From Gemmatimonadota bacterium (GTDB lineage Bacteria > Gemmatimonadota > Gemmatimonadetes > Gemmatimonadales > Gemmatimonadaceae): a stretch of 32,971 nucleotides of DNA. Under the pieces are notes generated by a model. The model saw only the letters and a list, made by a program, of their open reading frames with translations, was not told the origin of the DNA and ran no database searches. Both the position numbers and the translations under genes were made by a program. Of this stretch, positions 29,326 through 32,971 are shown piece after piece; position 1 is the stretch's first letter, and each line of letters opens with the position of its first letter. The stretch lies in contig JAJTHG010000032.1 of the NCBI GenBank assembly GCA_021298835.1, positions 1-32,971 of the forward strand, written 5' to 3'.

Positions 29326-29423
29326 CCGGATGTCGGCACCGCGGGTGCCGGCCCGCGCGGCGCAGGGCTGCGCGGCACATCAACCGGATGGCGCGGGTCA
29401 TTCCGTGCCGCATGGAGCCAGCA

Positions 29424-30104
29424 ATGCAGATCGGGATCTTCGGGACGGGCATGGTCGGACGGGTGCTGTCGGCCGCCCTCGTGGCCAAGGGGCACGCGGT
29501 GATGCTCGGAACGCGCGATCCGCGCGCGACCGCCGTGCGGCGCGAGCCGGACCGCTACACCGGCGAGAGCTTCGCCGACTGGACCGCGGCGCATCCAACC
29601 GTGCGGCTTGGCACGTACGCCGACGCAGCGGCCTTCGGCGGGCTCGTCATGAACGCCACCAGCGGCCACGGCTCGCTGCCGGCCGTGCAGGCCGCCGGTT
29701 CGGCACTCGACGGGAAGATCCTGATCGACATCGCCAACCCGCTCGACTTCTCGAAGGGGATGCCGCCGAGTCTCTTCGTGGGGATCACCGATTCGCTCGG
29801 CGAGCAGATCCAGCGCGCCGCGCCCAAGGCCAGGGTCGTGAAGTCGCTCAACACGATCGCCGCGCCGTTGATGGCGAACCCGCGCGCGCTCGCCGCCGGC
29901 GACCACACGATGTTCGTGGCGGGCGACGACGAATCGGCGAAAACAACGGTGACGACGTTCCTGCGCGACGAACTGGGCTGGACCGACGTGATCGACATCG
30001 GCGGGATCGAGGCCAGCCGCGCCACCGAGTCGCTGCTGCTTCCGTGGGCGCGCCTATTCGGGCTCTTCGGCTCCCCGATGCTCGCCTTCAAGGTCGTGCG
30101 CTGA
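29424..30104 (+). CDS. NAD(P)-binding / F420-reductase-like oxidoreductase
   Basis: A 226-residue Rossmann protein like the NADPH-dependent F420 reductase family (also seen as Fno-like domains). MQIGIFGTGMVGRVLSAALV is the dinucleotide loop; MLGTRDP provides the 2'-phosphate-facing Arg, suggesting NADP(H). Further motifs are LIDIANPLDFS and VKSLNTIAAPLMANP, the typical VKAFNTxxxxxxxNP segment. I start at ATG 29424, where GGAG lies six bases upstream; ATG 29412 would add four residues. The gene is controlled by the divergent TetR protein through the operator region, with a leader of about 90 bases. The natural partner may be F420 or another flavin-like cofactor; the sequence does not settle which. 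A bidirectional terminator follows. Confidence 0.85.
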   Translation: MQIGIFGTGMVGRVLSAALVAKGHAVMLGTRDPRATAVRREPDRYTGESFADWTAAHPTVRLGTYADAAAFGGLVMNATSGHGSLPAVQAAGSALDGKILIDIANPLDFSKGMPPSLFVGITDSLGEQIQRAAPKARVVKSLNTIAAPLMANPRALAAGDHTMFVAGDDESAKTTVTTFLRDELGWTDVIDIGGIEASRATESLLLPWARLFGLFGSPMLAFKVVR

Positions 30105-30111
30105 CGGGAGT

Positions 30112-30133
30112 GCCCGCCGGCTCCGCGGCGGGC
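30112..30133. terminator. bidirectional terminator
   Basis: GCCCGCCG (30112-30119) and CGGCGGGC (30126-30133) form an 8-bp stem with loop GCTCCG, in the 32 bases between the convergent oxidoreductase and TsaC-like genes. There is no T-run. Confidence 0.65.
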
Positions 30134-30136
30134 GCG

Positions 30137-31141
30137 TTACGGCGTCGCGGCGCGCGTGAGCCGGTCGGTGACGCCGGCCCACGCCGCCGTCGTCGGCGGA
30201 CGCTCGACGATCACCACACTGCAACCTTCGTCGTCGAGATCGTGCAGCGTCGCGTACAGTCGCGCGGCGTAGGCCCGCGGCTCGGCAGGCATGAGCACCG
30301 CAACGTCGCCCGCCAACGGGAACGCGCGCGTCATCGCCACGATCCCGACGACCGTCCCCGCCGCGCGCGCGGCGGCGACGGTGGCGGCCGTCGCCGCCGC
30401 GTCGTCCACGCCGGCCAGTACCACGCGGGCGCGCGGCGCGTAGTGGCGATCGATCATCCCCGGCGAGAGCCGCGGTTCCTGCCCGCTCGCAGAGACCCGC
30501 GCGACATCGAAGGGGCCGGCGACGGCCTCGAGCTCGTCGAGGCCGATCACGCCCGGCCGGAGTACGCGCGGCCGCGGCCCGGTGCAGTCCACGACGGTGC
30601 TCTCGATGCCGACGCTCGCCGGCCCACCGTCGAGAATGAGCGGCACGCGCTCGCCGAGCGTGCGCTCGACGTGCGCCGCACTCGTCGGCGAGAGTTCCGT
30701 GAAGCGGTTCGCGCTCGGGGCCGCGACCGGGATCCCCGCCGCGCGCAGCAGCGCCAGCGCGACCGGGTGCGCCGGTACGCGCACCCCCACGGCCGGGAGT
30801 CCGGCCGTCGCGACGTCGGGCACCGCCGCCACCTTCGGCAGGACGAGGGTGAGCGGACCCGGCCAGAACGCCTGCGCGAGTCGCGCCGCGGACTCGGGCC
30901 ACCGGGTGACCAGCGCCCGCGCGGCGTCCGCGTCGGCAACGTGCACGATCACCGGATTGTGCGGCGGACGACCCTTCGCGTCGTAGATGCGCCGCACGGC
31001 GTCGGCGTCGAGCGCGTGGGCGCCGAGGCCGTAAACCGTCTCCGTGGGGAAGGCCACGAGTTGGCCTGCGCGCAGCAGCGCCGCCGCCCGGTCGAGGGCG
31101 GACGGGTCGGGACGTCGAGGATCCACGACGAGGCGCGCCAT
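30137..31141 (-). CDS. L-threonylcarbamoyladenylate synthase (Sua5/YwlC-type)
   Basis: It joins threonine, bicarbonate and ATP into threonylcarbamoyl-AMP for the t6A modification of tRNAs that read ANN codons. The 334-residue protein is the long Sua5 type. Residues 1-210 form the YrdC domain with PTETVYGLGAHA, KGRPPHNPVIVHV, PGPLTLVLPK, PAHPVALALLR, VAAPSANRFTELSPT and ESTVVDCTG. Residues about 230-334 form the C-terminal Sua5 domain, joined through LSPGMIDRHYAPR. The ATG at 31141 has a TAnnnT box (TACGTT) five bases upstream, so the mRNA may be leaderless. It is divergent from the PAP2 gene with 45 bases between starts, and is an essential housekeeping gene in most bacteria. Confidence 0.95.
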   Translation of the reverse strand: MARLVVDPRRPDPSALDRAAALLRAGQLVAFPTETVYGLGAHALDADAVRRIYDAKGRPPHNPVIVHVADADAARALVTRWPESAARLAQAFWPGPLTLVLPKVAAVPDVATAGLPAVGVRVPAHPVALALLRAAGIPVAAPSANRFTELSPTSAAHVERTLGERVPLILDGGPASVGIESTVVDCTGPRPRVLRPGVIGLDELEAVAGPFDVARVSASGQEPRLSPGMIDRHYAPRARVVLAGVDDAAATAATVAAARAAGTVVGIVAMTRAFPLAGDVAVLMPAEPRAYAARLYATLHDLDDEGCSVVIVERPPTTAAWAGVTDRLTRAATP

Positions 31142-31146
31142 GCCGC

Positions 31147-31179
31147 AACGTAACGGCCGCCCGGTCCGGCGCGCATATT
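31147..31179. promoter_or_regulatory. back-to-back leaderless promoters
   Basis: Minus strand: TACGTT (31152-31147) ends five bases before the Sua5 ATG at 31141. Plus strand: CATATT (31174-31179) ends seven bases before the PAP2 GTG at 31187. The two promoters face away from each other inside 45 bases, so their upstream parts overlap. Confidence 0.5.
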
Positions 31180-31186
31180 GCTCCGG

Positions 31187-31960
31187 GTGACCTCCCGCAC
31201 GACACGCCTTGCCGTCTTCCTGCTCCTGGCGCTCGCGCCCGCTCGCGCGGTGCGTGCCCAGTCGGCCGCGACCGGCGTGCCCGACGCGACCTCCGACGGC
31301 GATTGCGTACAGGCGACCGCGCCGGCCGGCGGTGGGGTGTCGTCGCTGACGGGCTTCGGACCGGGCCCGCTGACGACCCTCCCTTGCACGTGGGGGACGT
31401 GGCAGCCGACCCGCCCGCCGACACTCGACGAGCGCATGCGCGACTGGTGGCAGCACCCCGACCGGCAGCACGTCACCGCGCTGCGCGTGGGGCTGCGGGT
31501 CGCCGACCTCGCGGCCTCGCCCGGCACGGTGCTCGTCCCCCCGTTCGTGTGGGCGTGGGCCAGCGCCACCGACGCCGCCGGTCCCGTCCGCGGAGCGCGG
31601 CGCACGACCGAGGCGGTGCTGCTCGGCGCCGCGGCGACGCATGCACTCAAGCTCGCCTTCGGGCGGGCGCGGCCGGCGGTGCAGGGGCGCAGCGACGACT
31701 GGGCGCGGTGGCGTGGCATCGAGGGCGGTCGCTACCAGTCGTTTCCCTCGGGCCACACGACCGTCGCGGCGGCGGCGGCTGCCACGTGGATCGCCGAGTC
31801 GCGCGGCTCGAGCGCGGTGGTGGCCGGCGCGGCGACCTTCGCGGTCGGCGCAGGGCTCGCGCGGCTGTTCCTGGACCGGCACTGGCTCACCGACGTGCTC
31901 GCCGGTGCGGCGGTGGGGACGGCGTCGGCGGTCACGGTGCAGGCCCTGCATCGCCGCTGA
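31187..31960 (+). CDS. PAP2-family phosphatase, exported
   Basis: PAP2 enzymes remove phosphate from lipid phosphates such as phosphatidate or undecaprenyl pyrophosphate. The 257-residue protein has a signal peptide (LAVFLLLALAPARAVRAQS) and the three-part active site: KLAFGRARP (Lys155, Arg162, Pro163), FPSGHTT (Ser188, Gly189, His190) and ARLFLDRHWLTD (Arg226, His232, Asp236). Hydrophobic stretches 106-125, 142-157 and 211-227 could be membrane segments. The start GTG (31187) follows a -10-like box closely; an in-frame TTG at 31178 is the alternative. It is cotranscribed with the 2H phosphoesterase 13 bases downstream. Substrate not settled; acid phosphatase of soluble type remains possible. 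Confidence 0.9.
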   Translation: MTSRTTRLAVFLLLALAPARAVRAQSAATGVPDATSDGDCVQATAPAGGGVSSLTGFGPGPLTTLPCTWGTWQPTRPPTLDERMRDWWQHPDRQHVTALRVGLRVADLAASPGTVLVPPFVWAWASATDAAGPVRGARRTTEAVLLGAAATHALKLAFGRARPAVQGRSDDWARWRGIEGGRYQSFPSGHTTVAAAAAATWIAESRGSSAVVAGAATFAVGAGLARLFLDRHWLTDVLAGAAVGTASAVTVQALHRR

Positions 31961-31973
31961 CGGGACGCGACGG

Positions 31974-32567
31974 ATGCGACGCGATCCCGGCGACCGGCAC
32001 GAATTCGAGAACGACTACCACGACGCCGACTGGGAGTGGCGCCGGCCGCGCGGCATCTTCGTGCTCGTGCCCATCGAGGGCGAGGCCGGCGCGCAGCTCC
32101 GGGCGATCCGCGCGCAGCACGACCCAAGACTCGCGGCGATGAACGCGCCGCACGTGACGCTCATCGGCTCGAGCGGAGCGGGACCGATCGCCCCCGACAC
32201 GCCGCGCGACGTGCTCAAGCGCGTCTTCGGCGGGATCGCCACGACCACCGCGCCGTTCGAGGTCGTCGCCGAAGCCCCCCACCGCTTCGTGGACACCGGG
32301 ATCGTCAGCTTCCCGCTGCCGGCGCGCGGCCCGTTGCGCGCGCTGCACGAACGGATCGTCACGAGCGGGCTGCGCTTCCTGCCGACCCGCTTCGCCTTCG
32401 CGCCGCACGCGACGATCAGCTACTACCCGGACGTCTCGCGCACCAAGGAGCGCGCACTGCTCGGCCTGCGGCTCACCGCGCCGATCCGCATCGAACGCCT
32501 CGAGCTGTCGCTCACGAACGATCCGCAGCCCCCCGACGTGCTCTTGAGCGTGCCGCTGGCGGGCTGA
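31974..32567 (+). CDS. 2H phosphoesterase (2'-5' RNA ligase-like)
   Basis: A 197-residue protein of the LigT/2H superfamily, which hydrolyse or form cyclic phosphates on RNA ends or nucleotides. Both catalytic HxT/S motifs are present: HVTLIG (residues about 61-66) and HATISYY (about 143-149), in repeats related by pseudo-symmetry. RGIFVLVPIEGEAG begins the domain. The start ATG at 31974 gives a polar N-terminal extension of about 25 residues (MRRDPGDRHEFENDYHDADW). There is no signal peptide, so it acts in the cytoplasm. It lies 13 bases after the PAP2 gene. The true substrate of most bacterial members is unknown. Confidence 0.84.
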   Translation: MRRDPGDRHEFENDYHDADWEWRRPRGIFVLVPIEGEAGAQLRAIRAQHDPRLAAMNAPHVTLIGSSGAGPIAPDTPRDVLKRVFGGIATTTAPFEVVAEAPHRFVDTGIVSFPLPARGPLRALHERIVTSGLRFLPTRFAFAPHATISYYPDVSRTKERALLGLRLTAPIRIERLELSLTNDPQPPDVLLSVPLAG

Positions 32568-32585
32568 CGTCGGTGGGTCGGGCGG

Positions 32586-32601
32586 CCCGCCGCCGGGCGG
32601 G
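32586..32601 (+). terminator. short terminator-like stem
   Basis: CCCGCC (32586-32591), loop GCCG, GGCGGG (32596-32601), 19 bases after the 2H phosphoesterase stop. Only six base pairs in GC-rich sequence, so it is a weak call. Confidence 0.4.
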
Positions 32602-32689
32602 GCGCTCCGTGCAGGTCCGGCCCGGGGCGCGAAACCGCCCTTGAACCGGTCCCGTAATCACGAAGCATGATGCAGGTCGGCCCGGCGCT

Positions 32690-32711
32690 GGTCGGTCTTG
32701 TCTCGCCGACC
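32690..32711 (+). promoter_or_regulatory. leader stem-loop of the TPR gene
   Basis: GGTCGG (32690-32695), a 10-base loop, CCGACC (32706-32711), ending about 12 bases before the first ATG of the next gene. It may be a leader structure or chance. Confidence 0.35.
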
Positions 32712-32728
32712 GTCAACTGAGCATGCGC

Positions 32729-32971
32729 ATGAATCGAGTCCTCCGCCTCGCGCTCGCGACGCTCCTCGTCGCGCCCCTCCTGTCGCCGCTCGCCGCGCAG
32801 TCCCTCGTGGACGAGGGGCGAGCCCTCTTCGACAAGGGGCAGTATGCCACTGCCCGCGCACGGTTCGAGTCGGCTGCGGCCGCGAACGCGCGCGACGCCG
32901 TCGCCCGCTACTGGTGGGGGCGGGCCCTGCTGGCGGAAGACAAGACCGGGCCGGCGGCCGAGCGCTTCGAG
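32729..32971 (+). CDS. start of an exported TPR-repeat protein (3' end outside window)
   Basis: Eighty-one codons are visible. The N-terminus MNRVLRLALATLLVAPLLSP with LAAQS is a clear signal peptide. The mature part begins with a TPR-like helix pair: LVDEGRALFDKGQYATARARF (alternating small and large residues at TPR positions Gly, Tyr, Ala), then AVARYWWGRALLAEDKTGPA, a second repeat. TPR proteins are scaffolds for protein binding; this one should sit in the periplasm. I chose ATG 32729; ATG 32723 (two residues longer) is equally possible. No Shine-Dalgarno is visible and a small hairpin precedes it. The rest of the gene lies beyond the window. Confidence 0.82.
   Translation, partial: MNRVLRLALATLLVAPLLSPLAAQSLVDEGRALFDKGQYATARARFESAAAANARDAVARYWWGRALLAEDKTGPAAERFE

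Overview
This window is very GC-rich diderm bacterial chromosome, densely coded on both strands. The gene content fits Gemmatimonadota (Gemmatimonas/Gemmatirosa-like): a giant Asp-box propeller protein, a plant-type enoyl-ACP reductase, an FeS-type photolyase, an R2lox oxidase, and compact GTG/ATG starts with overlapping or near-overlapping genes. That taxonomic call is inference from gene style, not from a marker gene. I see no tRNA, rRNA, CRISPR array, insertion sequence or phage gene. No stretch over 300 bases lacks a gene.

Layout. 1-4045 (+): the 3' end of an unknown protein, then a small winged-helix protein translationally joined to a complete dTDP-L-rhamnose pathway in the order rmlA-rmlC-rmlB-rmlD. 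4117-4890 (+): a prohibitin/band-7 lipoprotein with a structured leader. 4897-10974 (-): a long-chain-alcohol-oxidase-like GMC flavoprotein, a 57-residue CxxC protein, transketolase and an FeS photolyase/cryptochrome. 11051-18263 (+): a helical-repeat protein coupled to a degenerate HD-GYP protein (the two share an N-terminal module), then a VIT-VWA surface protein, an ECF sigma factor and its membrane anti-sigma factor. 18327-20812 (-): a lipid-themed operon of a flippase-like membrane protein, an SCP2 sterol-carrier protein and R2lox. 20981-24265 (+): a VPS10/BNR propeller protein. 24429-25163 (+): a Tat-exported beta-carbonic anhydrase behind a 72-base near-perfect palindrome. 25241-26161 (-): fabI, head-to-head (15 bases between start codons) with a phospholipase D/cardiolipin-synthase-like gene and an OprP-like porin. 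28668-30104: a TetR repressor divergent from an F420-reductase-like oxidoreductase over an obvious operator. 30137-32971: TsaC/Sua5 (-), then a PAP2 phosphatase, a 2H phosphoesterase and the start of a TPR protein (+).

Themes. Many genes concern the envelope and lipids: rhamnose, FabI, PLD, PAP2, SCP2, flippase, R2lox, fatty-alcohol oxidase and porin. Regulation is unusually readable. Several genes have a TAnnnT-like -10 box only 5-7 bases before the start codon, which suggests leaderless mRNAs. Two genes have their Shine-Dalgarno inside a local hairpin. The band-7 and carbonic anhydrase genes share a leader signature: AATGCRTTGT at the apex of an inverted repeat, and GAGGAACCCYCCGATGC at the start. 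Three exported or membrane proteins carry perfect in-frame 15- or 12-base tandem repeats, two of them in the signal-peptide core.
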